A DNA stretch of 64,000 nucleotides from Planctomycetota bacterium (GCA_026692905.1 JAPLNL010000102.1:26328-90327), one strand, 5' to 3'; counted from the first letter of the stretch, positions 19,274-26,599 are shown. Made by a program: numbers and translations. The notes: generated by a model from the sequence alone, not told the origin.

Positions 19274-20556
19274 GCAACCTAGAGGAAAGTGGGATCGGAC
19301 AAACGATGCATGATCGGCTTACGTTGCTCTATCCGATTTGCCGGAGTATTACAGGAAACGGCGTTCGCGAGACACTATCGCATCTGCAGGGTTTGCTACC
19401 GCTTCAAATCCACGAAGTTCCTAGTGGCACTCAAGTTTTCGATTGGGTCGTACCAAACGAGTGGAACATACGAGATGCGTGGATCAAGAATGAAGATGGA
19501 GTTCGCGTGCTAGACTTCAAAGAGCATAGCTTGCACGTCATGAGCTACAGCACTCCTATCCACCAAACGATGCCATTAGAGCAGCTGAGAAAACGCATAA
19601 CCAGTTTGCCAGACCAGCCCGATGTTATTCCATATAAAACGTCGTACTACCAAGAAGACTGGGGCTTTTGCATGCGGCATCGCGATTTGGAGGAATTGGA
19701 AGATGGGGATTACGAAGTATGCATCGACTCGATTTTGGAACCGGGTAGTTTGACCTACGGTGAGTTCTACTTGCCCGGGCAGACCGCCGATGAAATATTG
19801 TTTTCAGCTCACGTCTGTCACCCATCACTCGCCAATGACAACTTATCGGGAGTGGTTGTCAGTGCGACCTTGGCGTCCGTACTTGCTGCTAGGCCGCAAT
19901 TGCGATACTCGTATCGCTTCGTATTTATCCCCGGGACCATCGGCGCGATCACCTGGTTGGCTCGCAATGAGGAACGAACACCATACATTCAACACGGACT
20001 TGTCTTGAGTGGGCTAGGTGACGCAGGTTCGATTACTTACAAGCAGAGCAGACAAGGGGATGCGATGATTGACCGAGCGGTTTCGCATGTATTAGCGTTG
20101 AGTGGCGAGCCGTTTTCAATTCAACGCTTTTCACCTTATGGATACGACGAGCGTCAGTATTGCTCACCCGGTTTCAATCTTCCGGTTGGATGCTTTTCCA
20201 GATCGCCGTACGGTACGTATCCGGAGTATCACACGTCGAATGATAATCCGACCTTTGTTCGGCCTGAGTCCCTGGCAGGTTCGTTGGAAACGATTCTGGG
20301 GATTGTCGAAGTCCTCGAAGGGGATTGCATCTATCTCAATACGCAACCAAAATGCGAGCCGCAGCTTGGCCGGCGAGGTTTGTACCGGGGCTTAGGCAGT
20401 ACTGGGGAGACCATGGCGATGCTTTGGGTGCTAAATTTGGCAGATGGAAAGGCGACGCTCCTTGAAATGGCCGAGCGTGCTTCGATTCCATTTGCTAAAC
20501 TGAGTGGAGTTGCACACACCCTGGAATCACATGGGTTACTGCGAAAGGTAACGTAA
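19270..20556 (+). CDS. DUF4910/DUF2172 peptidase-like protein of polysaccharide clusters
   Basis: 428 aa starting at ATG 19270, which overlaps the upstream TGA. The middle has HVCHPSLANDNLSGVVVS, resembling the metal-binding block of M28 aminopeptidases, and the C-terminal 60 residues look like a winged helix (LLEMAERASIPFAKLSGVAHTL). Proteins of this family recur in O-antigen and sugar clusters, where their role is not settled; an amidohydrolase or aminoacyl/peptidyl modification of the amino sugar has been considered. Its place as last gene of the rfbG operon fits that. Confidence 0.82.
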   Translation: MSNLEESGIGQTMHDRLTLLYPICRSITGNGVRETLSHLQGLLPLQIHEVPSGTQVFDWVVPNEWNIRDAWIKNEDGVRVLDFKEHSLHVMSYSTPIHQTMPLEQLRKRITSLPDQPDVIPYKTSYYQEDWGFCMRHRDLEELEDGDYEVCIDSILEPGSLTYGEFYLPGQTADEILFSAHVCHPSLANDNLSGVVVSATLASVLAARPQLRYSYRFVFIPGTIGAITWLARNEERTPYIQHGLVLSGLGDAGSITYKQSRQGDAMIDRAVSHVLALSGEPFSIQRFSPYGYDERQYCSPGFNLPVGCFSRSPYGTYPEYHTSNDNPTFVRPESLAGSLETILGIVEVLEGDCIYLNTQPKCEPQLGRRGLYRGLGSTGETMAMLWVLNLADGKATLLEMAERASIPFAKLSGVAHTLESHGLLRKVT

Positions 20557-20571
20557 CTTCATTTCTCGTTC

Positions 20572-20782
20572 GTTTTACCAGTCAGCCGTAGGCGTACTTG
20601 CACTGACCAGAGTAAAGCGATTGTCCTCAATCGCTTGGCAGGCACTTTAGGTCCGTCTTGATAAAACACATGGGAAGCGAATGGGCCGTCAAGCACTTGC
20701 GATTTCGGTCATTCAGCAGAGCAAAAATTGATTACAATTGTGCGACACTGGTGCCGAGTACACCTTCGGCTGACTGTTAAAC
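20572..20782. repeat. Repeat family R3, two inverted arms 160 bp apart
   Basis: Left arm CAGTCAGCCGTAGGCGTAC near 20579-20597 and right arm GTACACCTTCGGCTGACTG near 20758-20776 are inverted. At 50807-50870 the same two arms lie only 14 bp apart, so the copy here looks split by extra DNA. A third single arm is at 47369-47393. Confidence 0.7.
20615..20636. terminator. Hairpin after the sugar operon
   Basis: A perfect 9-bp stem, AAGCGATTG / CAATCGCTT, with loop TCCT, 58 bp after the last gene. There is no T-run, so Rho-independent action is uncertain. Confidence 0.4.
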
Positions 20783-20795
20783 GGATATTTGAACG

Positions 20796-21191
20796 GTGCT
20801 TTCAACTAAACACGCAAGATCGGCTTGGACTTTGGACTTAGAAAAACTCCGCGAGACGGCCTCGCAACTCAAGATCGGAAATTTTGCACGACATGTCTTT
20901 TTGTGCATCGGGGAAACGTGTTGTTCAAAAGAAGCTGGCGAGTTGGCCTGGAAAGCCCTCAAGGACCAACTCAAGGAACGCGGACTTTCTCTCTCGTCCG
21001 GAGCAGCTGCGTGTTATCGAACTAAGGTAAACTGCTTGCGAGTTTGCATGGGAGGCCCGATCCTGGTGGTATATCCAGAGGGAAATTGGTACGGGGGAAT
21101 GACTGCGGATCGGATCCCGGAATTTATCGAAAGACAATTGGTTCGAGGGGAGGCAATCGAGGAATGGATTTTCGCCAAGAACCCATTGTGA
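20796..21191 (+). CDS. Thioredoxin-like [2Fe-2S] ferredoxin
   Basis: 131 aa. The fold is that of the thioredoxin-like ferredoxins, with CIGETCC near residue 36 and CYRTKVNCLRVCMGGP near residue 75; the four cluster cysteines are expected among these. GGMTADRIPEFIERQL matches the C-terminal part of the family. It may act as an electron carrier in the cytoplasm; the partner is unknown. The first 20 residues are extra and a later start is possible. Nothing in the neighbours hints at a pathway. Confidence 0.8.
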   Translation: MLSTKHARSAWTLDLEKLRETASQLKIGNFARHVFLCIGETCCSKEAGELAWKALKDQLKERGLSLSSGAAACYRTKVNCLRVCMGGPILVVYPEGNWYGGMTADRIPEFIERQLVRGEAIEEWIFAKNPL

Positions 21192-21242
21192 ACCAACCGC
21201 GGTAGAATTGTGCATGAATGCGAACAGCCGGTTCAAATATAC

Positions 21243-21268
21243 CTAGTACGACGCGCAAGCTAGTGAAT
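21243..21268. repeat. Repeat R2 (CACGACGCGCAAGCTA family), left edge of island
   Basis: CTAGTACGACGCGCAAGCTA, related to copies at 26581-26599 (inverted), 40700-40763 and the array at 40968-41052. It forms the last codons of the small gene at 21243-21398. Confidence 0.8.
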
Positions 21269-21398
21269 TGGATAATTGATTCACTAGGCTGGTAAGTCCA
21301 GGGACGGGGCTTCCATTGATGGGAGCACGAGGCAGCTTGGCCATCTGAGGCATGGGTTCAGACGCGAATGGAGAGTAGAAGGGATTGACGATGTTCAT
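21243..21398 (-). CDS. 51-aa island protein, translationally coupled
   Basis: ATG 21398 overlaps the stop of the upstream gene (ATGA) and has a strong ribosome site, GGAGGAGG, about 6 bp before it. It encodes MNIVNPFYSPFASEPMPQ..., Pro-rich, with no known domain. The last residues, NSLACASY, and the TAG are encoded by repeat R2, so the original 3' end may have been replaced by the repeat. Confidence 0.55.
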   Translation of the reverse strand: MNIVNPFYSPFASEPMPQMAKLPRAPINGSPVPGLTSLVNQLSNSLACASY

Positions 21399-21703
21399 AA
21401 CTGGCCTCCTCCGCGAATAATCGATTGATGGTGTGTTGATTCCAAGTGCTGCATTCGCTCGGCAATGGCTGCACGCAACGGTGCTTCATAAAGATCACCG
21501 CGATAGCTATTTTCGCCGAAGGTGATGTTGCTGAGAACGAGCCGATCAAAGTCTAAGATGGCTACATGGTAAGGCGAATCGAAGACGATACCGAGTTTGT
21601 AACTCTCGGAGTCGTTGAAAAGTACGGCGTAAAACGGTGCACCGCATATTCCGTTGCGGTGATGTGCAAGATTGACGATGTTTTTGAGAAGTTGAGTGTT
21701 CAT
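21395..21703 (-). CDS. Plasmid-type conserved hypothetical (FGxNSxRGD protein)
   Basis: 102 aa. The pattern HRNGICGAPFYAVLF ... ITFGENSYRGD ... PLRAAI recalls a small family found widely on proteobacterial plasmids and islands beside ardC and radC; its function is unknown to me. The leader GGAAAGGAATCAC before ATG 21703 is repeated almost exactly before the broken gene at 22335, so these genes share a standard translation leader. It probably forms one unit with 21726-22013. Confidence 0.7.
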   Translation of the reverse strand: MNTQLLKNIVNLAHHRNGICGAPFYAVLFNDSESYKLGIVFDSPYHVAILDFDRLVLSNITFGENSYRGDLYEAPLRAAIAERMQHLESTHHQSIIRGGGQL

Positions 21704-21725
21704 GGTCGTGATTCCTTTCCGGTGA

Positions 21726-22013
21726 TTAATATTCGTTGTTGGTGTATACGTTGGTTATGTTGTTGTCGGTGATAACAACGAGGCCTCGGTCGAACTTTCC
21801 GTATCGCGAAAGCAGTTCGCCGCCCCATTTGGCTGCAAACTCGTTCCAGTCCAATTCTTGGCCGTGGATAGTGCCCCAATCGCAGTTAGCATGGCATTGC
21901 AGAACTTCGAACAGCTCTGCGAGAGCGAATTCCTTGTTTGCACCGGCTGAGATCACTATTTGTCCCAGTTCGACAAGCACTTCGGGTTTCGATGAATTTG
22001 ATAAATTGATCAT
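21726..22013 (-). CDS. Plasmid-type conserved hypothetical (HANCDWG protein), intact paralogue
   Basis: 95 aa from ATG 22013, with AAGGA upstream. LGQIVISAGA ... HANCDWGTI ... LLSRYGKFDRGLVVITDN is paralogous to the upstream frame at 22018-22335 (LGTIVIS*AVQ ... HMNCDWGDI ... IFSAYGKGDRRFWIITNG). The family occurs on plasmids and islands and has been misnamed as restriction-related; no catalytic residues are obvious. The upstream frame stops inside this gene's ribosome site, implying coupling. Confidence 0.7.
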   Translation of the reverse strand: MINLSNSSKPEVLVELGQIVISAGANKEFALAELFEVLQCHANCDWGTIHGQELDWNEFAAKWGGELLSRYGKFDRGLVVITDNNITNVYTNNEY

Positions 22014-22017
22014 GATG

Positions 22018-22335
22018 CTAAGTCCTTTCGCTGAGTGATAGTGTCGCATTCAAGTAGTCGTCGGGCATGAGAACGGTTGTTCTGGAGCCATCACCATTGG
22101 TAATAATCCAGAATCGACGGTCGCCTTTGCCATAGGCAGAAAAGATGTCGAAGCCATTTTCCATTGCTTCGAAGTTCTCCTCGTACCCCTCTGGGCTAAT
22201 ATCGCCCCAATCGCAGTTCATGTGCCGCTTTAGCCCCGCGAAGTACACTCCGCTTGTGAGCCTGTCTTGCACGGCTTAGGATATAACGATAGTGCCAAGA
22301 CGAAATGTGGAATTTGGTTTGTGTTTTATAGACAT
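22018..22335 (-). pseudogene. Plasmid-type hypothetical (HMNCDWG protein) with in-frame TAA
   Basis: ATG 22335 with its GGAAAGGAATCAC leader opens a frame that reads MSIKHKPNSTFRLGTIVIS, then TAA, then continues without another stop as AVQDRLTSGVYF ... HMNCDWGDISPEGY ... WIITNGDGSRTTVLMPDDY. The part after the stop matches the known family along its length, and LGTIVIS aligns with LGQIVIS of the paralogue next door. One base change can explain the TAA. Alternatives are reinitiation at GTG 22272, giving an 84-aa product, or readthrough. Codons after the stop look undecayed, so the change is recent or the shorter form works. Confidence 0.65.
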
Positions 22336-22356
22336 GATGTGATTCCTTTCCGATGT

Positions 22357-22378
22357 GGGCGGGCATCGCTGCCCGCCC
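22357..22378. terminator. Strong GC hairpin
   Basis: Perfect 9-bp stem GGGCGGGCA / TGCCCGCCC with loop TCGC, located just after the stop of the 22387-22590 gene and before the next gene on the minus strand. There is no T-run. Confidence 0.5.
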
Positions 22379-22386
22379 GTTGGTGA

Positions 22387-22590
22387 TTAAGCGTTTTCCT
22401 CAGCTTTTGGCGGCGTGCAGACGATGCGACCGTCAAGTGGGACACAATCGAGCTGGAGGGTGAAGCCACCATCCTTGTTGCTCCAGGCGGCACCAATGCG
22501 AGTCCAGTAACTCTTGCCGTTGCCTGTTTCGCGAACATGGTGGGCATAAAGCGTTGGTTTTTTGGAAGTGCTTGTTGATTCGTTTGACAT
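22387..22590 (-). CDS. Plasmid-type conserved hypothetical (IGAAW protein)
   Basis: 67 aa from ATG 22590, with AAAGG about 6 bp upstream; the frame is open 13 more codons. The core YWTRIGAAWSNKDGGFTLQLDCVPLDGRIV matches a small family common on plasmids and integrative elements, of unknown function. The N-terminus is polar and probably disordered. It is the first of four minus-strand small genes in this part of the island. Confidence 0.65.
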   Translation of the reverse strand: MSNESTSTSKKPTLYAHHVRETGNGKSYWTRIGAAWSNKDGGFTLQLDCVPLDGRIVCTPPKAEENA

Positions 22591-23074
22591 AAAAGACCTT
22601 TCTTCATTTGGTTTTAAGGCCACAACCATTGCGGCCTTACGGCAAGCAACTCAAAGCCGCCAAGGCGTGTGCGTTTACGCATTTACTTTGCAACGCTTAA
22701 ATTGGGGGCGACCTTCAGGGGGAACCGATTTAAGGGTTGCAAAGCACGACGGCGGCTTTAGCTTCGCCGTAATGATGGCTGCATGGTGGGCCGCCTTGAG
22801 AGCACTGAAAGAACGAGGGCGATTGCATGGCGAATCACGCGGACAAAGGAACTGCGACTGCTCACTGCCGCTGGGAATTGCGACCAAGAGTTATCTAAGC
22901 ATCCGCCGCTGCAATCATGAAGGCGCACCCGACCGCTTCTGAAACTGATTGACAATTGCCAGTCTGTGCCACTAAGAGCGAGGAGGGTAATCACAACCAA
23001 CGAGGCGAATAGATGCAACCGACCAACTGGATAAATGCAGCAATGACGCCAAGGCAAACCACGACGAGGAATAC
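22591..23074. other. Island spacer with a large nested palindrome
   Basis: No convincing gene. At 22653-22759 are nested inverted repeats: AAAGCCGCC / GGCGGCTTT outside, and CTTTGCAACGCTTAAATTGG / CCGATTTAAGGGTTGCAAAG (with mismatches) inside, around a 19-nt centre. It lies between divergent gene sets, as an origin, oriT or operator might; nothing proves which. Confidence 0.6.
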
Positions 23075-23323
23075 ATGAGCTGGAAGAATCACATAGCCGA
23101 CATCGCGGTCGGAGACAAGGTGTGCTACAGCCGAACATTTTTGCAAAGCACGGGGCAGCTAACAGGCGATGTGCCGTTTGCACGTGGAATCGTAACCGCA
23201 ATTGAATCGCTGGGCGAAACCAAGCTCGCGGCAATTGATTGGGACAATCCCGACATGCCACAACGAGTCAATGTGGCCAACCTTTCAAAGGTGACCCAAA
23301 AAGGCATAAGCGAACTGTCATGA
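23075..23323 (+). CDS. Plasmid-type conserved hypothetical (FLxSTG protein)
   Basis: 82 aa. GDKVCYSRTFLQSTGQLTGD, FARGIVTAIESLGETKLAAI and DNPDMPQRVNVANLSKV match a small family spread among plasmids and islands with ardC/radC; its fold looks like a small beta barrel. The function is unknown. ATG 23075 has GAGGA 5 bp upstream. It is the only forward-strand gene of the island and converges on the 23523-23897 gene. Confidence 0.7.
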   Translation: MSWKNHIADIAVGDKVCYSRTFLQSTGQLTGDVPFARGIVTAIESLGETKLAAIDWDNPDMPQRVNVANLSKVTQKGISELS

Positions 23324-23382
23324 CGTCAACGGAGTTGATGCGATCTTAAAGTGGCTGTGCTTCTGCAGCAATGTTGTGTCTG

Positions 23383-23493
23383 TTCGCCCGAAACGATGTC
23401 GGGCGAAACATAGGCATGGATGCCACACACCGGCGCGATAGCGCCGAAAATTTTGGCGTGCAATTTTGACTGCCTGTCGGACCACAGGCAGTC
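23383..23493. terminator. Three consecutive hairpins between convergent genes
   Basis: TTCGCCCGA / TCGGGCGAA (23383-23407), CGGCGC-GATA-GCGCCG followed by AAAATTTT (23431-23454), and GACTGCCTGT / ACAGGCAGTC (23468-23493), all perfect stems. Their place between two convergent genes fits bidirectional termination. Confidence 0.6.
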
Positions 23494-23522
23494 GGTGCGA
23501 GTTGTCGAAAATTGCTGGGTGA

Positions 23523-23897
23523 CTAATTGTGGTCTTCGTCTTCCCTCCTCCGACATTCAGGGCAAAGCCCGATATGGCTAAAATTGGGGAGTTCGGTTTC
23601 TGGGTCGATTTTAATCCAGCCCTCATCAATGGCCTGCTCAAGGCTTTCGATGTCTTTGCCTGCATCGCAGTGGAAGCATTGGATGTTAACGAAAGGAAAG
23701 CGAAGCGCGGCGGGACGGCATGCGGGCCGCAAAATGCGTCCGAGAGTGTCTAGAATTGCGTTTACCTCGAAGCCTTTGGGATAGAATCCGCCCGATTCGA
23801 GCCAAGCCTTTAGGATTAGGGCGTATTCTCTCGCTCGTCCGTAATCATATTCGCGATTGGCTTCAAGGATCGTGATATAGCAGGTGGTTGGGTCCAT
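23523..23897 (-). CDS. Hypothetical island protein with two CxxC-type pairs
   Basis: 124 aa, not recognised. The N-terminal half looks helical (YDYGRAREYALILKAWLESGG). CFHC near residue 74 and CPEC near residue 114 could bind one zinc ion. The tail is charged (RRREDEDHN). It follows radC on the same strand but is separated from it by strong hairpins at 23939-23995. The ribosome site is weak. Confidence 0.55.
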   Translation of the reverse strand: MDPTTCYITILEANREYDYGRAREYALILKAWLESGGFYPKGFEVNAILDTLGRILRPACRPAALRFPFVNIQCFHCDAGKDIESLEQAIDEGWIKIDPETELPNFSHIGLCPECRRREDEDHN

Positions 23898-23938
23898 AGT
23901 GGTTGCCTATAGGTGGTCTGTGTTGGGTTGCATAAGAA

Positions 23939-23995
23939 GCCCAGCGGAATTCCGCTGGGCGATGAGAAATGGAGCCGGTTGCGTGAACTGGCTCC
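23939..23995. terminator. Two hairpins downstream of radC-like gene
   Basis: A perfect 22-bp palindrome (arms GCCCAGCGGAA, 23939-23960) is followed by GGAGCCGGTT / AACTGGCTCC (one mismatch, 23971-23995). They lie just after the RadC stop on the minus strand. Confidence 0.6.
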
Positions 23996-24004
23996 GGGAA
24001 TGGA

Positions 24005-24436
24005 TCAGACTTTGTTCAAGTCCTGCGGAATCGATTGGGCAAAGCTGTAAAACTCTTCGCCCTCTCCGATAATTAGGTGATCATAGAGCGGAATCCCTAG
24101 CAGCCGTCCGGCCTCGGCGAGTCGCTTGGTAACGGTTCGGTCTTCACTGCTCGGGGACACATCGCCGGACGGGTGATTGTGTCCGATGATGAGGGAAGCA
24201 ACGCCATTCATGATGGCAAAGCGAAATACTTCGCGAGGATGCACTAGGCTTGCGTCTAATGTTCCCATGGTTACAACCTCGATGTATTTCACCTTCAGTT
24301 TGGTATCTAAACCGATCGCCCAAAAATGCTCTTTGTCCTGGTCAACAATGTTTTGACCGGCGAGCCATGTTCGAAGTGCGTCAGCAACTTTCTGGTTGCT
24401 GTCCAGTTTTCCGGTGATCTTGGTCTTTACGATCAT
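24005..24436 (-). CDS. RadC-family JAB domain protein
   Basis: 143 aa, a short RadC form with only the JAB/MPN+ metalloprotease-like domain and no helix-hairpin-helix part. The metal motif is complete: HNHPSGDVSPSSED (residues 86-99, H-x-H-x7-S-x2-D). Short RadC proteins are typical of plasmids and islands; despite the name, a DNA-repair role is doubtful. ATG 24436 is 8 bp after the ardC stop, so the two form an operon. Confidence 0.88.
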   Translation of the reverse strand: MIVKTKITGKLDSNQKVADALRTWLAGQNIVDQDKEHFWAIGLDTKLKVKYIEVVTMGTLDASLVHPREVFRFAIMNGVASLIIGHNHPSGDVSPSSEDRTVTKRLAEAGRLLGIPLYDHLIIGEGEEFYSFAQSIPQDLNKV

Positions 24437-24444
24437 GGTTGCAC

Positions 24445-25416
24445 CTAGTTTCCTTCCTTGGTCGACACATCGGAAACGGCGGTATCTTTGGGCTGCAATC
24501 CGTGCATGAATTCAACAGCCTTGGACGCGTAGGAAGCGGCGGTAAAGATGGCTCGCTTGTCGTTTTTCAAGACATGCAGCCAGGTTGCGAGATACTCGGC
24601 GTGGTCCACTCGAAGCTCGGGTGTGATGCTCAAATCTGCACAGAGGAACGCGGAGCCAAGTTCGGCTACTAGCTCTTCCATGGCATAGCCTTCATCGCCG
24701 AATCGTTTGCGGCCTAGATCGCGATCAAGCCGTTTTGGGTGTCGGGTCCAGTGGCAAAGCTCATGGGCCATGGTAGCGGCATGGGTTTCGGAATCGCGAA
24801 ACGTTTCCAAAAACGGCATGCGAACATAGTCATGGGTGATGGTGTAATAGGCCTTGTCGCCTCCTTCGCGAATGTCGGCGTTTAGGTTCTTAAAGAACCG
24901 GTCCGCTTGTTCCACCCGTTCGATGGTCGAATTGGGTTGCTCCTTGGTTGCGTAGTAGTGTTCGGGCAAGCCTTCGCATTGCTCGGCATTGAACACGGTG
25001 TATTGCTTCAGGAACGGTATTTCTCGCTCGACTGAATCCCCTTTGTCGTCCGCTTCCGACTTCTTGAAGGTCGAAGCGTAAACAACAATGGAACCGTGTT
25101 CGCCTTTCTTGACGAATCCGCCAAGTTCTTTGGTTTGGTTGAAGGTGAGCCACAATGGGCAGGTGTAACCCTTGTCCTCTGCCTCGGCCCATAGCATCAA
25201 GATATTGATGCCTGAGTAAGGCAGGCCATTGAAGCGAAGCGGCCTTGTGATGCGTCCGGCGGCATGCTCGGCGTTCCAAGGCTTCATCCAAGGCCTTACA
25301 CCTTGTTCAAGCTGTTCGATGATGCGGTTAGTCACTCGCTCGTAAACATCGATTCGAGCGGTTTTGGTTTCGGCAGTTGCTGTAGTGTTTGCAGAAGTGG
25401 TAACGGTGGTCGACAT
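24445..25416 (-). CDS. ArdC-like antirestriction protein (ssDNA-binding domain plus metallopeptidase)
   Basis: 323 aa from ATG 25416, with GGGGAAAG upstream; the frame is open 53 codons more. Residues about 20-150 form the ArdC N-terminal ssDNA-binding domain (YERVTNRIIEQLEQGVRPW, GINILMLWAEA). A zincin-like domain follows with HELCH at residues 218-222 and the downstream acidic motif EELVAELGSAFL. ArdC proteins protect incoming plasmid DNA or bind ssDNA during transfer. It leads a two-gene operon with RadC, behind a structured leader region. This supports a conjugative or mobilisable origin for the island. Confidence 0.9.
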   Translation of the reverse strand: MSTTVTTSANTTATAETKTARIDVYERVTNRIIEQLEQGVRPWMKPWNAEHAAGRITRPLRFNGLPYSGINILMLWAEAEDKGYTCPLWLTFNQTKELGGFVKKGEHGSIVVYASTFKKSEADDKGDSVEREIPFLKQYTVFNAEQCEGLPEHYYATKEQPNSTIERVEQADRFFKNLNADIREGGDKAYYTITHDYVRMPFLETFRDSETHAATMAHELCHWTRHPKRLDRDLGRKRFGDEGYAMEELVAELGSAFLCADLSITPELRVDHAEYLATWLHVLKNDKRAIFTAASYASKAVEFMHGLQPKDTAVSDVSTKEGN

Positions 25417-25476
25417 AATAAAGCTTTCCCCAAAGTGAATGAAATGAACGTTGTTTTCGTTGCTGCTTGCTGAGAA

Positions 25477-25505
25477 GCAGCCCCGCTGTTTTTCAAACAG
25501 CCGGG
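25477..25505. terminator. Hairpin upstream of ardC
   Basis: CCCCGCTGTTT / AAACAGCCGGGG around TTC, with a T-rich centre. It lies 60 bp before the ardC start on its leader side, so it could be an attenuator. Confidence 0.4.
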
Positions 25506-25531
25506 GGGCGAATGCCAAAGGCCTAGGGGGA

Positions 25532-25641
25532 AGGGCAGTCAAGGCCGAGCGAATGGGGAAGGGACCCGTCTGCACAAGCGCAGCGCGGAAGATGGGGAGG
25601 CAGCCGCATTGGCTCGCGTGGCTCCGAGCCTTGACGGCCCT
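25532..25641 (-). ncRNA. Candidate structured RNA leader of ardC-radC
   Basis: Arms AGGGCAGTCAAGGC (25532-25545) and GCCTTGACGGCCCT (25628-25641) pair over 14 bp with one mismatch and enclose about 80 nt that is clearly GC-richer than the island genes. The flanks (CCTAGGGGG, CTCCCCTG, CTTAGG) may extend the stem. The position upstream of ardC-radC resembles the described radC RNA motif, which precedes antirestriction, radC and integrase genes. Membership is a hypothesis from position and shape only. Confidence 0.45.
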
Positions 25642-26210
25642 GGGGTCTCCCCTGTGCTTAGGAAATCAAATGTCTTCCGCGCCCAACGAGGCACTCAATC
25701 GGGACCGCCTGAACGGCGAACTTAAGGTGTGAACGCGAATGCGTCTCACTCCGCAAGTTTTCGCCACAAACGGAAATAGGCGGGATCAGCGGAGAGTTGC
25801 AACGGGCTTTGGCGTTGCTACGAACCGCCCCGCATCCGATTTAGGCCGATGATGGATCAAGAGGCCGTAGCACCAGCGGGAGTAGGGGGACGTGACCTAA
25901 GTCACCGAGCGAAGCAAAGCCCCGGATCACGCGGTCCGCAGGAGGTGGCCTGTTTTGCCGTGCTTGAAGGGATACTTGTGTCGCCTTAGAGCTCAAGCAA
26001 AGATCGAAAAACGGCAAAACAGATCCAGGACATTGATACGCGTCATTCGAATTGCAACGTAGCATGTCGATCACGCAAAATCTCTACGCGCATTCCGTGA
26101 AAGCCTTCTTTTTCCAAAACGCTGATACCATCGCGAAAAATCCGACCAGACAATTCGCCAAGCTCATTGTAACCGCACTTCGCGAGTTCATAAGCCATGC
26201 TGTCAGTGGG
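25642..26210. other. Island non-coding stretch with a cruciform
   Basis: CTGTTTTGCCGT (25950-25961) and ACGGCAAAACAG (26011-26022) are perfect inverted repeats, with GCTTGA / TCAAGC nested inside. The near-palindrome GTGACCTAAGTCAC is at 25892-25905. A minus-strand frame from about 26198 to 26043 (MAYELAKCGYNELGEL...) could be a small or relic gene, but has no recognised family. Confidence 0.5.
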
Positions 26211-26302
26211 CGCTTTAAAAGGGGCCACTCATGAGCGCTTCAAAAGGGGCCATTTGTTGATTTTTTGAGTGCTACCTAAGACTTGGCCCCTTTTGATGCC
26301 TT
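26211..26302. repeat. Short repeated GCGCTTYAAAAGGGGCCA motif
   Basis: Two direct copies at 26211-26228 and 26237-26254 and an inverted partial copy near 26284-26300. Repeats of this kind (GGGGCCA after a run of A) resemble the multiple terminal repeats of IS21-type elements, so this may be an IS end without its transposase. Low certainty. Confidence 0.4.
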
Positions 26303-26313
26303 GTCTCCTGTCT

Positions 26314-26547
26314 TTATATCGGCATCGGACCCGGTGGGCGCTTTGGCCGCTTTGGGTATTCCTGCGGGTCTCGGGCTTTGATCCAATCCAAGATTTCGAT
26401 CTTATGGCGAATGCGATATTGCCCTATGGAAACATCTTCGACCATTTGCAATGCGGTGATCGCAGTCACCCCTCGATCGGTGAGTTCCTTGATTAGCAAC
26501 CGATTATGGATGCGCTCCGTCTTGTTGCCCTTGAGTGGTTCGTTCAC
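26314..26547 (-). CDS. Small hypothetical or gene fragment at right edge of island
   Basis: 77 aa, charged (NKTERIHNRLLIKELTDRG ... RHKIEILDWIKARD, tail PKRPKRPPGPMPI). The frame is open upstream without a stop to about 26620, through the R2 repeat, so the GTG start at 26547 may not be the true one. It looks like the C-terminal remnant of a longer island gene. No family was recognised. Confidence 0.35.
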   Translation of the reverse strand: MNEPLKGNKTERIHNRLLIKELTDRGVTAITALQMVEDVSIGQYRIRHKIEILDWIKARDPQEYPKRPKRPPGPMPI

Positions 26548-26580
26548 AAGCTGCTTGGTTCGCTGACGCGTGAAGTGGAT

Positions 26581-26599
26581 TAGCTTGCGCGTCGTGCTA
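26581..26599. repeat. Repeat R2, right edge of island
   Basis: TAGCTTGCGCGTCGTGCTA, inverted relative to the copy at 21243-21268. The two bracket the accessory island. Confidence 0.75.
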
